Source of the DNA: Apostichopus japonicus
Lineage: Eukaryota > Echinodermata > Holothuroidea > Aspidochirotida > Stichopodidae
Assembly: GCF_037975245.1 (NCBI RefSeq)
Contig: NC_092566.1
Location: 13,879,001-13,943,000 of the forward strand
Reading direction: 5' to 3'
Length of the DNA stretch: 64,000 nucleotides
In this document: positions 1-12,185 of the stretch, one piece after another
Position numbering within the stretch: the first letter of the stretch is position 1
How the letters are laid out: the number at the start of each line of letters is the position of its first letter
The notes under the pieces: model-generated
What the model was told of the DNA's origin: nothing
The model's database searches: none
What the model saw: only the letters and a program-made list of their open reading frames with translations
Program-made: the position numbers and the translations under genes

Positions 1-1640
1 GTAAAAGATGTTAGCGCCCCACTAAATTGTCCCAAACGCTGGAGAACCCAGAACTTTGGTCAGTCCCAGATATCAGTTATTAACCCATGATAGATATACC
101 GTTCCGTTTATAAACTATAAATCCGAGGGACTCCCAACTTGCATATTCATTGATGTCGAGTCATAATAAGACGTACCACAAAACTATCGAAATTTATCCA
201 TGTGATGACGTCATAGCCAACATACTGGGTTACACTGACGTTATAATTACGTAAACACAATAAATGAACGTGAATACGTCTGGTAAAAACATGCTGTAAA
301 ACCTATGGTTTAGGTGGTTATGATTCCAAAAAATCATGATAAACTTAAGATTATAGTCTACTTAAACGACATAGGCGAGATACAATCCATGGAGTCACTC
401 CTCCCTGCACTGTAACCTGATCAAACCTCTTCTTACTTTTCTTGACAAATTCGTTTACACTCATCAAACTTAAAGCAAAAAATACTCAAACGTATGAACG
501 AAATAGCACACTATATTCAAGGCTATGCATGTTTAAAAGAACGCGTAACCTTTTGCTGCAGGGCTGTTTTTTTCTTTGTGTACACTGTCAGAATATATAT
601 ATCAAGGAATACATATAACGAATAAGAAATGCCTTACTCCCACCTCCTCCAAGTATATCCCTTTTATTGAGTTAACCAATCAGGTATAGACATGGCCAAA
701 CTCGTCAATTGTAGCATATGAGGTAATGGATCATTCAATATCTTATTAAAATCAGATTAAACATCCCCTGGGATTAGTTAGCATTTGTACGTTCTAATTC
801 GTTTTTCAGTTCTCTTCATCAATCAACGGAATATGGAGGTTAATGGTACAAATCAATTTGGAAGCCACATTCACGAGACGCCAAGCTATTATGTAGTCTT
901 TACGTATGCTCTTAAAATTGAGAGTCTGAGAGGGGATTAAAGTTCAATCTATGATATTTCATGTATTAAGGTCGTCCGATCATATACATAGTAAAGCACA
1001 CTGACCATAAGTTAAGTATCGATGTCGTTCGATCATATATATAGTAAAATATCACTCTCCATAATTTAAGTAGGTCATCCGATCATAAGGTATATGCATA
1101 CTGCACTTCAAGTTGATTATATTGGTAGTTTACTAAAAAACAAATACTTTTAAAGCAATAGTGTATGGACCAGAATCAAAACGCTTTTATAGACCACTGC
1201 TGGCGATACCACAAGAAGTCACTCATGGATGAGTACATGAGCACCGAACTGAATCTGAGAATATTCTGAGAGTGAACACATATAGCATACCCCTGTATAC
1301 CTTCTAGCATGATTATGATCAATTGGTATACCGTTCAAGATCGCATTCTATGATAATATGAAAATAACTAAACATGGACATATTCCGTCCTTTTGGGTTA
1401 ACTTCAAACGCATTATCTGTTCATTTATATAAGTGATTTGTGATACTATACTATTGTCCTAAATCCCTTGTATAGGCTAATAGATTCCTGCCTAACGCAA
1501 GAAACTGCCGCCAGAAAATGATGTCATCTTAGCAATACTCCCGACATATCTCGATCTCCTGATCATATTCTTTACTGGCGACAATTCGTAAAATTATTTA
1601 GAAGCTACAGTCTGCTTAAAATGGTTCCAAGGTATACCTC
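1..1640. other. Intergenic DNA, no gene seen
   Basis: AT-rich sequence with no open frame that resembles a protein. The only visible structure is a weak three-copy repeat at about 965-1090, built on a core like GGTCGTCCGATCATATA, with copies roughly 60 bp apart. Confidence 0.5.
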
Positions 1641-1654
1641 GCACAACCAGACAT

Positions 1655-1955
1655 CAATTGTATGTTGTTTAGTACAATCGTATGTTCAATGTACAAACGT
1701 ATGTTCAATGATGGCTACAATAGTATGATCAATGTACAATACTATGATCAATGTAATCGCATGCTCAATGTACAAAAGTATGTTGTTAGTACACTAGTAT
1801 GATCAGTGTACAATATTATGTACACTATATGATCAATGTACATTAGTATCACGTACATTAGTATCATCAATGTACATTATTATCCTCAATGTACATTAGT
1901 ATTATCAATGTACATTAGTATGATCAATGTACAAAAGTATGATCAATGTACAATC
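1655..1955. repeat. Minisatellite of about 20-bp units
   Basis: A degenerate tandem array whose unit reads approximately AGTATGATCAATGTACAA. About fifteen units are recognisable, with internal substitutions and short indels. The core contains TGATCA and TGTACA palindromes. No coding function is suggested. Confidence 0.8.
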
Positions 1956-2224
1956 ATAAGTTCTTAGTTTAGTATATGTATCTTGTATCGTGTTAACTGC
2001 ATGGTTTTCATCACGTGACTGTGATTTAGTTAGCCTACTCTTTTCATTATTTGATAACTTCTCTTCACCATAATGAACATGCATTGATAAATTTTGAATC
2101 CAGGGATGAGGGTGTACGTCCCCCCCCCCCCCCCCTTGCAACCCAACAACAAGTTAAAATGACAACCTTGCGAGTATAGACCCAATTACAAACATTAATT
2201 AGAGCCTAAATATGAATGCATCAC

Positions 2225-3983
2225 TTCACGTCCAGTGGCGTCACCAGACTTTTCAGTCTGGGGGGGGCACCAGCATTTGATGGGGGGCACTTAGGTGGAT
2301 ACGGATCGCCGTCCTGGGGGAGGGGTCTAAGGGGAGGGGGTGCCCCTCCAGGCGCGGCGGAACGGGAAAATTATTGGGGGGGGGGGCTTATGTGTAGAGA
2401 CTATCTAAGCGGAGCGCCACCATCGGTTGGCGCGGAGCGTACAAGAAAATTTTGGGTTTTTCAAACCCCCAGATGGCCGGAAACGGCACTTCCCGAGTGT
2501 TTTATGCTGCGAATACCTAGCCCTAAAATATGGGTCTCAAGCCTGCAATTTCTCAGATTGCACGTAAAAGTCTGTAAAAACATTGTAATTTGTATATTCG
2601 ATGGTGTTTTAAGAGAGAAGCTATTACTCGTAGTGTACTCGCAAAGACGTTTTTGAGTGTAGTAAGGGGATGTTGGAGAACTGGCTGAAATGAAGCAAGT
2701 CATTGGCCTAAGACGAAGTTGTGTTGCGCTTACCGGTACTCACACTCACTGCTTCCACTTTTCACGGGGCGTGAAGACGCGGTTGGGGTGACAATGTGGT
2801 CTATAGCCAGGGGACGGGCCGAGGGTCCCCCCAGCATTTACTAAAATTATTACACCTATATAGTATACGTGTGCATCGGACAGATCGACAAGTATGCATT
2901 GAAAAATGGGCAGATGCACGTTTCGGAGCCTTGGTAAATATTGGGGGGGCTTATCATGCATTTGCCCCCTCAACTTTTTCATGGGGGGGCTGAGTCCCCA
3001 AGCCCCCCACCCCGATTCCGCCGCCACTGCCCCCCCCCCCTCCCATTTGGAAAATTTTCGCATACGGAGGATGGGCTAGATGCAAAATGCTGCCACATTT
3101 GATGCTAAATTCGATCTGAAGATATCTCCAGAAATTGCTATTTTTGAGGTAATGATTTTAACAAGGCGCAGAATTTTGCAGAGGATATGAACCACATGCT
3201 GTCGATATTATGCCTAATTACCCTATATCAATAGAACCTACATTTGTTGAATTAATGTGTGCATGACCCCCGACTCCTTTCTTGTCCTTCTCGTTTTCGC
3301 CCATTATCTATTAAGATGTAACAGGTTCCAGCATCGTTTTTGGCTCCTATCAGGGATCTCACCATGCAATCCAAAGTTTGATCACACATCGAGTATGGCT
3401 CAGTATGCAGGTGTGAACATTCGCCATTTGTTCCTACAAGCATCTGACCTCAAATGACCTCTGCACCCCCTACACAACAGGGTTAATATATGGGTCCACA
3501 AATATAGGCAAGTATGGTGCCTGCGGACCCTCACATTCTCACATTTCGTCAGCTCCTAACCTGTCAACCTCAGACCAAGGCAACATATTGCAGTACCCTC
3601 CCTTCTCACAGTCATGTAGCTCGCGAAGCGGACGTGTATATCCGCTGGTATGGCGTGAGCACTGACACATTCAATGTAAATATCGACACCTGTTGTGATG
3701 GCGCGGGTTACGACTTCGATACCCGACGTTCAAGGATAAACTTTTCATTTTTTCGCAGCTCATTTGAAGAAATTACGAATTACTGTGCTTCTTTGTCCTT
3801 ATGAAAAACCAACTCAGATGATGGGAGTTGAATATAACAAAATATATATATATTTTTTTACCAACCCAAATCTCAGATGGGGGGGGGGCACTCGGGGGGG
3901 GGGGGGGGGGGCACTAGGTTTTCCAGGGGGGGCACGTGCCCCCCTGCCCCCCCCCCCCCCTTGGCGACGCCACTGTTCACGTC
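2225..3983 (+). mobile_element. Complete non-autonomous hAT-like element with 8-bp TSD
   Basis: The element runs from 2233 to 3975. It starts CAGTGGCGTCACCA and ends TTGGCGACGCCACTG, so the outer 10 bp form a perfect terminal inverted repeat (CAGTGGCGTC/GACGCCACTG). The 8 bp on both sides are identical (TTCACGTC at 2225-2232 and 3976-3983). An 8-bp target duplication plus CAGTG-type ends is the known signature of the hAT superfamily. The 1743-bp interior has long G and C runs and no transposase frame, so it must have been moved in trans. A second element (2349-3029) is nested inside it. Short open frames inside are repeat artefacts. Confidence 0.87.
2349..3029 (+). mobile_element. Inner hAT-like repeat, copy 1 (nested)
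   Basis: This copy starts CAGGCGCGGCGGAAC and ends GATTCCGCCGCCACTG, giving imperfect terminal inverted repeats. It is closely similar over its whole length to 13682-14745 and 19402-20391, so the family is young. Here the left and right halves are joined directly (GAGTGTAGTAAGGGGATG near 2656-2674), without the extra DNA seen at this point in the other two copies. A clean target duplication cannot be read because both flanks are C-rich. Confidence 0.75.
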
Positions 3984-4124
3984 TAAACGGGTAGTTTTCT
4001 GGGGGAGAAGCCCCACATCCACTACATGAGAGAATTATGCATTCGCCGCTTTTGCTAAATTCAAGTACTAAGCTCTTATATTAAAATCCTATTTCAGTGG
4101 GATTATTGTAAAAGAGTGCATAAT

Positions 4125-4128
4125 TACA

Positions 4129-4160
<32 letters not shown>

Positions 4161-4207
4161 CATTATATAAATATTTGTATAAATAAATATTTATATAAAA
4201 AAAAAAT

Positions 4208-4242
<35 letters not shown>

Positions 4243-4258
4243 AATATATATATATATA
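4125..4258. repeat. ATT and TA microsatellites
   Basis: A run of TTA/ATT triplets (about 4128-4160) is followed by interrupted TA dinucleotides (about 4204-4257). This is simple-sequence DNA with low-complexity open frames only. Confidence 0.9.
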
Positions 4259-4260
4259 CT

Positions 4261-5259
4261 GGTTTGCATTTCATCTCTCCCATTTGTTTACCTCTGTATC
4301 CTATGACACAGAATTCTTATTAATAATATGAAGCTGCATCCATAACATGTATTGCTGTTCTTTGCTTTAATTTTGAGTTGCTGCTGTTGTCGTGAGCCTT
4401 GCCTGTTATTTAGTGGTTACCTTTTCTTACCCTCGTTTTGGCATTACGAATGGAGATTACAGCTAGGAGACGACAAAGGACAACGTATTATGTTACTTAA
4501 ACCAAGAAGAAGAGACGAGACTTGTCAATTTCAGAAGGCTAGCATTTTGCCCCAAGCAGCTTTCAAGATATATATTGTTTTCCGAGCCTTAAAACATCTT
4601 CCAGATATTTTGAAGGCATTCGATTGTAAAGACAGATATTAAACTCCGAACGTCACACAGGACACTATACCAGTATAGAAGATGTCTTAAAGTATGTGGA
4701 ATGAAATAAAAAACATTCAGTTTTTTAGCTGCAACCGGTCTTAACAAAACTATAAGCATATTATTAAATATTTTACAAACTTTTCGAAGTATCCATTTAC
4801 TAATTTGATTTCTGCAACCTGTTATTTAGTCCTACTCACCATATTTAGTCACGTGGCAAAACTTCAGTCAAAAGTCAGGTGAGATCGGTGGCCGTAGCAT
4901 ATTGGAAGTAAAACATCCTCTAACATAATATGTATCAGATATGTATTAGCATTCAATCGAGCGTATATATGTATTTGTATAATATGAACTTAAATCAGTA
5001 TATGAATTAAATTGTATAGACTGTATAAAATACACTGTTATAGTATCATTTACGTGTACCAATTCAATACAGTCACTCTTATTAAAAACCCAACTATACT
5101 GACCAAAATAGCCGCAAGATAGTAATCAAAATATTAAGGTTCGTTAACTGTATAATGATGGATACAAAAATGGGGATTGTGAGATGACAACGAAATGCCA
5201 CTACAAGACATATTAATACGAAGGGGCACAACCACAGATTTTGTTATGTCGTCGAATTG
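4261..5259. other. No gene seen
   Basis: A 96-codon open frame lies at 4352-4642 (+), rich in Cys and Leu at its start. It shows no domain, splice context or similarity that I recognise. The rest is AT-rich and unstructured. Confidence 0.4.
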
Positions 5260-5455
5260 GAGATGTCTTATGTGTGGGGAGGGGGAACCCCTCCTCTTTG
5301 AGCATCTTAGTAAAATGGAGGATGGTTATATGCAAACTGGTGCTATAGTTTGCAATTTTGAAACAAATGTTGAAGATTTCGACAGTTTAGGTTGTACTGC
5401 ACAAACATCTTGCAAATGCACTGTACACTAGGAGTTTTGTTATATTCTGTCTCCC
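5260..5455. repeat. Dispersed repeat C, copy 1
   Basis: This stretch is alignable by eye with 26385-26597. Shared blocks include GAGGATG, TGGTGCTAT, TTGTACTGCACA and TGTACACTA, in the same order and spacing. Both copies begin next to a G/C-rich run of the kind common at the ends of the hAT-like elements here, so it is probably a decayed non-autonomous transposon. Confidence 0.6.
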
Positions 5456-7468
5456 GGTGGGGTGGATAAATACCTCCCCTCCCCTCCCCCCCCCCCTCCC
5501 GTCCATCCCCTGATAGAAGCATGTACGTGTTTGCGCCCGTTTGATATATTATTTTGCTTATTTTCTGCAAAATTCCATAACAGTTGTTCATAAAAGATTT
5601 GTTTTGGCAAGATTTCAGATAAGTTAACGTAGACAATCTAACTCAATTAATTGTTCAATGCAAAATTGTCCTGGCACCAAGCCATTTGTTCAAACTGTTC
5701 ATCTCTAATATTAAGGTCTGAGCATGCAACTCGAATGCATTTTACGCACTAGTTTGTATATGTATTATCGGTGCAAAAGTCTGGTTGCTATAGTTGCAGC
5801 AAATTTACTTTAATGTTCTTACTCTCTCTTTCCTTCCCTTTTCTAAGAGAGAAGAGACAAGCTCCTCTGCAGCTGAGGTCATTTATACCTCTCAGATAAG
5901 GAAACCAAATGTGATATTCATTGCGGCAGGCTAAATTAATGCAAAAATTACAACAACAAAATCGTTTCTAGTTAAAGCTGCTGGCTGCCTTTCATTACTA
6001 ATTTTGTTAATTTTATTAGTTTTATCCTTTTTCATATTTCCCACTTAACACTCTGAGTCATCCAATTAAATACGAACGATATTTTTCGTTTTTCGTCACA
6101 GAAAGTTCATTTTATTATAGCTGTTAATTTATCATAAAGAAAGGGTATTACGAAAGTAATTTCCGTCATGATGCTTATATTAGGTCCAGGGTATTTGCTA
6201 TTTCAAAAGTCTTAATATAGCCCGGCCTTAGTGTTAGTATTCATTTAACAAAGCAAGGAAATATGTAGAAATTATAACTAACTTTAAACCGACGAACAAC
6301 ACATTTGGTGATCATGATCATGGATATATACGTACTAATTGACGTTACAGGTACGTTGGAAACGTAGTTGGCTGATTCAAGCAACGTATAGTAAACACGT
6401 TTGTAAGTTTGACGCATTCGGAGTACTTGCAATGTTGTTTCTCGAGAAAATAAAGTTACGAAGCAAAGTGAAATGCATACATTAGTGATTATATCTTCCC
6501 GCTTCTATGACAATAAACAATGTAGTTATTGATACATATATATAGGTATAGTTATATGCATTCGTGGCAGACAACACCACAGTGTAATGTTTTACGTTTG
6601 TTGGTTAGACGAGTCTTTTAACTTCCATGATTGATAACTTTTTATCACAATCAATGTGGCAGTGAAAACAGGGTATAGGTGAGGGGGTTAACAAGTATTT
6701 CACCACAGCTAACAAATATATCGTCTTAACTTACCACCGAAGTTCAAGGAATAAAATCTGACAGCCAAGAAAACATAGAGGGAAAAAATCACTTTGACTT
6801 TTCGATTTATCATAGCAAATTTCAGCCTTATGAACTTTACAAAATCATAAGATATAAAAATTATACTGCAAATGTCAAACCAATTTAGGCAAATAAACAG
6901 GAAGATTATGGGATTATGGAAAGATAAATGACGTTACATTATTGAATTAAGTCACTACCTGATGTTGCCTGGTAACTCTTCGGTTAAGGGAGCCAAAGTA
7001 GGATTTATAGGTAATGAATACAATATTATTTATGATTATAGAATGCTATGCAACATAAATGTGTTTCATCTTGTTATGAGTATGTGGGTGGTAGAAAGAT
7101 GACCTATAGAGAGACACATTAAGTTATCATCAAGCATCGGTTAGATTAAAACACGTACGTAATTTAGTTACCTCATTTATTTTACATCTTCCGCGGCGGT
7201 AAAATTCATCATAATTATGTTATTTTTGAACGATTTTTTTTAACCCTTTAAGAAATGTATGATTACATCTGGGTTCTTGCCTCAGAGAAATATAATTGTA
7301 AAGTTTCCACTTGACTTAAAACGCACGTTTCTAATAATATGAAAATCAAACGGCCCAATAATTCTTACCAAAATAAAGCATGTAAGAAAAATGAAAGTGA
7401 TTAATGTTATTATTTGATGTATGACGGACAAATAGCCTAATAATATATAATTTAATTTAATATATAAT
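5456..7468. other. No gene seen
   Basis: AT-rich DNA without recognisable coding exons or clear repeats, apart from a C-rich run at about 5480-5500. Confidence 0.4.
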
Positions 7469-7475
7469 AAATATA

Positions 7476-7507
<32 letters not shown>

Positions 7508-7518
7508 ACTATGGATCC

Positions 7519-7783
7519 TACCTTAGGTCGACAGTTACATTGACTTACACACTAAATTTAATCTAACCCTAACCCTTTTTTCTAACCCTAACCCTGAACC
7601 GACCCTAACCAAAACTTTTAAATGAACGTTTTAGAGGACGGAGAACATTATAAAGCTATTTGCGACAATAAAAAAGTGTCTTAAAATGATAGTGAAAACA
7701 TTAGGTCGACACTGAAATGTCGACCTAAGGTACACTGTTGACCTAAGGTACACGTTTTTACCATAAACTGTCGACCTAAGGTA
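7519..7783. mobile_element. Inverted-repeat element with telomere-like core
   Basis: Perfect 18-bp inverted repeats bound this 265-bp segment (TACCTTAGGTCGACAGTT at 7519-7536 and its reverse complement at 7766-7783). The core GACCTAAGGTACA recurs as direct repeats at about 7719-7736 and 7737-7754. Inside, at 7563-7610, is a degenerate run of CCCTAA hexamers. TA-rich simple sequence flanks both sides, which would fit insertion at TA, but the target duplication cannot be proved. No coding capacity is seen, so it is a MITE-like element of unknown superfamily. Confidence 0.65.
7563..7610. repeat. Interstitial telomere-like hexamers
   Basis: About six imperfect CCCTAA units (CTAACCCTAACCC, an interruption of T residues, CTAACCCTAACCCTGAACC, GACCCTAACC). 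They lie wholly inside the inverted-repeat element, so they probably belong to it and are not the scar of a chromosome fusion. Confidence 0.7.
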
Positions 7784-7829
7784 CATATTATGCTTATATA
7801 CATATATATATATTATATATATATATATA

Positions 7830-10800
7830 CAATAAAGTACAATAGCATAAACAATAAATGTAAGAAACGTTATGCCATATAGGCCTAAAATGTCTTAAGA
7901 GTTCTGAGTTTTTATTACTTTGTATCTTATATACCGTTCATATATAATTGTTTAAATTAACATGCAATGATGGAATAAAAAAATAATCACATTGTATACT
8001 AAAAAAGAGTATAAATGTTGTTTTGATTAGGAAAATATCAGTAAAATTGAATTGTTTCTTGCTTTGAAGTCGGAAGACTACAGAATAACAAGTCGATAAT
8101 ATTGATAACTATGATCCTTATCTTCTTAGTCAGACAACATAAGAAATTAAAATACGCAATTCTAGACCGGTTTGACGTAGGTTACTTACGTAATAGTGAC
8201 GTAATTCTCAGACGAAAAGAGACCGAAATCCCTTCAAACACGAAACGTTTGGAAAATTCTCGACAAATTCAAGTTATATATATTTCCAATTATTCCGAGA
8301 GTTGAATGGGCAAATGTTACCCTCAGTTTGTGGCTATATAGCTGATTGATATGTTTTTATACTTCAGTTGCCAGAGAACATTTCAATGAAAACCTGTCTT
8401 TTGCTCAATTTCCAGGAGTAAAACGTTAACAAGCAAAAAAAAGTTTGTTGTATCCTGAAGCCACTATATACTGGTCTTCAAATGACAACCGCCGAGTAGC
8501 ACATGGAAATATTGAGTGGTTTGAGTGTCGGGTTATCACAATTTAAAGACATTAACATTAAGAACTATTCTTCGTCTCCCTTCTCGTATAGATCAGGAAC
8601 ATACCTATGACGTCATAGTATTCATAACAATCGCAGTTGCTTCCTTAAGCTGATAGATAAGTAGTGATATGTGTGACGTAACATATATTAAGTTTAAGGT
8701 TTGCCCTCTGAAATAAATCGATCGTCTGTAGGTCGCCTAAAGGTTTTCAGATTTTGTCTTGCCTTTGTTGACTAGTGTTGTATGAAGGCTTACGCACATA
8801 CTGGATGATTTGCAGATATTTACTTTGAGTTATGTTTTATTATTTCATTACTTCAAAATGACAGAATGAATGTTTAAACTTCAATTTATCAGATTAATGA
8901 TAATATTTGCAAGGTCGTCGTTGCTGAATTGTACTTTGAAAACTTGAATATTGTCTTTATAATTGACACTAAAAGCATATTAAAAGAATGAAAAGATGAG
9001 AAACGGTCCTTATGAAACATAAGGAATCGGACTGCTGTATACCTTAAGCACCATTAGTGCGGTATTCAGAGCTATTTTTGTCCTGATGTTTATTAAGCTC
9101 CCTCGAAAAACTATACATAATTTCGATCATGATGGGCAGATGAGCTGTGCGCAATATGTTAATACTTGTCACATGAAATAAGTTATACTGGTTCACGCGC
9201 ACTCACTCGGTTTGCAAAGTGATTTGAAGCTATAGAGGTTAAATAATATGACGGAAGATAAAGTTAGTTAAAATCACATTAAATGTTCATAATTTTTCTC
9301 CATTTGAAACACAGAATGAAAATCAGAATTTCAGTACAATAAGAGCGGCATTGCGGCCATATCCCAATCGCTTATCGACACAACATGCATGCATATATTT
9401 GTATGAAATAGCCGAGGTGATCCATGTATTGATAAAACACGTAATATATACTTGAAACCATATTTATCTCTTCCGTCTATCTTATTATTATTAAAAGTAT
9501 GTAGGCTCATTCAGTGTATGCTTGAAGGAATTAAAAATTCAATAGAAGGTGTAGAGACTACTATAGACGATAAATATGAAGTGTTCCTTATACTCCTACG
9601 CGCTCTTCATCATGTCTGTTAGATCGTGTAATCTTACCCTTGAGATTGTTTTGTCAAGTGACAAATTTGTTCCGTCTGATTAGAGGGCACTTAAATGTAA
9701 GGATTAACATTTTGCATCAAAATAATGCAAAGAAAAAGAAAGCAAAGAAAAAGGATTTGCAGACAGTATCTTTCAGCAAGCCTTGTAGGGCACATGCACG
9801 GGAACAGTTGCGCACCTTGAAATAATAACTGCAGTATTAAATTTAATCCAGAAGATAAGGAAAAACTCATCACAAATTTAGTAATATATGCATCTTTAAA
9901 GATATGAAGAAGAAAAAAGACTTAACAAAACCTGTTCCTTTAAACCGAAGTGAGAAAGGCTATTTTGGGGGTTTACTTCTCTGCGCTTGCACCTGGTCAT
10001 ATGATATGCACATTTTGTCTAATTTTATTTGCCCGATCCGCCTTCGAAGACTCTTCTCTTCAATTACAGACAGTGAGTTAAATCTTGCCTATATAAAGAT
10101 TACGATGGAAAGAAAATCTATATGAAGGACTTACCGTGATCCATACTTGAAGGATGGGTATGACGATATTCCGTCTCCAAGATATTAAGAATATCAAAGA
10201 AAACAAAGTAGACTCATCAGTTTTTCAGACAATCCTTGATATGATTAGATTTTCTTTTCTTCAACACTGTATAGTTTTCCTTTAGAAAATCAATTCTCGG
10301 TATATGACACTGCATTTATCGTGGTTGCAAGTATAGAATTCAGCGATTCATAGGGTTCAGATGGCAGTAATTTCTGAACAGCCCGATGGAAACGCCAGCA
10401 TAATAAAGTGTCGTGTGTTTGAACTGGTTAAACGCGACCAACTGATATCCTAGGTAAATTAAATGAAGATTTCGCCAAAAGTTATTACGACCTTAGTTCT
10501 ACTCGTTGTTGCTTTAAGATATTATTCGAACGCCCACATTATGCACAATCAAATTTATAATGTTTCGCTTATATGAGGGGAAAATAAGCGTACAAGTAAA
10601 ACTACGTTACACAAAGTGATATTTTACACAATATATAATTGACACTGATGGAGGTTAATAATATTAAGATGAGTTTTTGCCTTCGATTGAAAAAAACGAG
10701 TTAAGGACTGAAGGTTGACGATATCCTGATTCCGTCGACCTATATGTATACCATTAATGAAGGTAAACTATAATATCATAACCTAAGTGACACAGTTCCA

Positions 10801-12090
10801 CGTGATGGTATATATAGGTTTGATCACTTTGTAGACTCACACGCATTAGCATGTAAATGCTATGCTTTCCCTTTCCGTCATATGTAAAGCATCCATGCCA
10901 TAGTAACCAATCCAGTCAAAATAATTGATTTTATGTTATTATGCTCCAATAAATTAAGACTCGTTGAAACAGTCAAATATCTTTCACTTTAGCCTACGGG
11001 TGAAAACATATACAAAGGTTAAACAAATGCCTTGCACCGCTTCCAACAATGTTGTACTGTATACGCTACGACAATTTCAAAACCAGTAAAATTCTTTCTC
11101 TTTTATCACATTCATTCAACACATTTCACAATTCGACTACTTTCGTTTCATTGTAAGAAATGAAGAGAATTCTGAAGTCTTCCGCATGAGCGAAGACTTC
11201 AATTAATGTTGTTGTTCCTTCAATGATAACCAGGAATACGTTACATAAGCTGAACAGCTGCAAAAACTGCGGAGTTTGGCTTCCAATCCTTTACTTGATG
11301 TTAACTTAATTTGATATACATTATCCCGAACATGTCACGGTATACATTTGAATTATCTACCTGTACAAGTCTGTCAATGTAATAACGATTTATAACGCGT
11401 TACAACCGGTGCTCAAAACAACCGTGTAATCTCTTAGTTATTTTCTATAGTTGACCTGTTACACAGCGAATTTTAAATTCGAAGAGTTTTAACCTTTTGC
11501 TCCTTTTTTTTTACATTTATAATCAACACTCCCCAGAGTCAAACGCTGCGGGCTCCATGGGGATCGAATTTGCGAGAAGGCAAGATATGCTCAAAGCAGT
11601 GGGCACTGCATTAAGGAAAACACTGCTAATGTAATTCTATTAATTATTGGTAAAAAATAATGCCACAGAAAAGTCTCAATCGCGCTAGGCAAAAGAAAAC
11701 AGAGCGAAGTAATTTAGTGATGTATAGTTGTGTCAGAATAGTGGCGCTCATAATGATAAAGAGAGCAATGGTTCGGGATGAGAAGACTTGACAAAGCCAT
11801 GCATCTAACCTAAAGCAAAAGACATTTTGGCAACTTGTGAAAAGTTTCGCAAGGTGTCGCGCTAAAGGCTCAAGTTTCGAAGGTCAGGAAGTTGTTTTTG
11901 ATCATACTCTTGCAAATGCAGTCAGATTAGGGAGTTTCCATAACAACTCCCTGGTTAGGTGTATGAAATATTTCCTGCATGTGTATATACTACGTACAGT
12001 CATAGTGATTTAAGTTTGTGGACGAACTTAAATAAAACAACTGCGTAAAACTGTGGAATCTGGCACAACGTTAGTAGACTCTTAGAGAAC
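7830..12090. other. No gene seen
   Basis: About 4.2 kb of AT-rich DNA with only short open frames (longest 73 codons) and no recognised domains. Low-complexity Lys-rich frames near 9640-10125 look non-coding. Confidence 0.4.
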
Positions 12091-12178
12091 CAGTGGCGTA
12101 TACGAGGGAGATTGGGATATTCTTCCTCATGAAAACATCTTCGGGCCCGACTCGCCTCCAGACCCCCCCCCCCCCCCT
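12091..12178 (+). mobile_element. hAT-like terminal fragment
   Basis: It begins CAGTGGCGTATACGAGGG, the same type of end as the intact elements at 2233 and 19402, and stops at a long C run (about 12163-12177). No matching right end or target duplication is visible, so it is a partial copy at best. Confidence 0.35.
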
Positions 12179-12185
12179 TCACCAA

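Noticed and set aside
2216-3063. Overlapping open frames on both strands (2216-2656 +, 2461-2703 -, 2746-3063 -, 2796-2993 +), with similar ones near 13645-14756 and 19307-20426
   Set aside because: They recur only because the transposon copies are nearly identical. Both strands are open, and there is no domain or splice support.
4352-4642. 96-codon open frame starting with a hydrophobic Cys-rich stretch
   Set aside because: It has no recognisable family, no supporting splice pattern and a length expected by chance in AT-rich DNA.
7563-7610. Telomere-like repeats as evidence of a chromosome end or fusion
   Set aside because: The run is short and degenerate, and it is enclosed by the inverted repeats of a small element.
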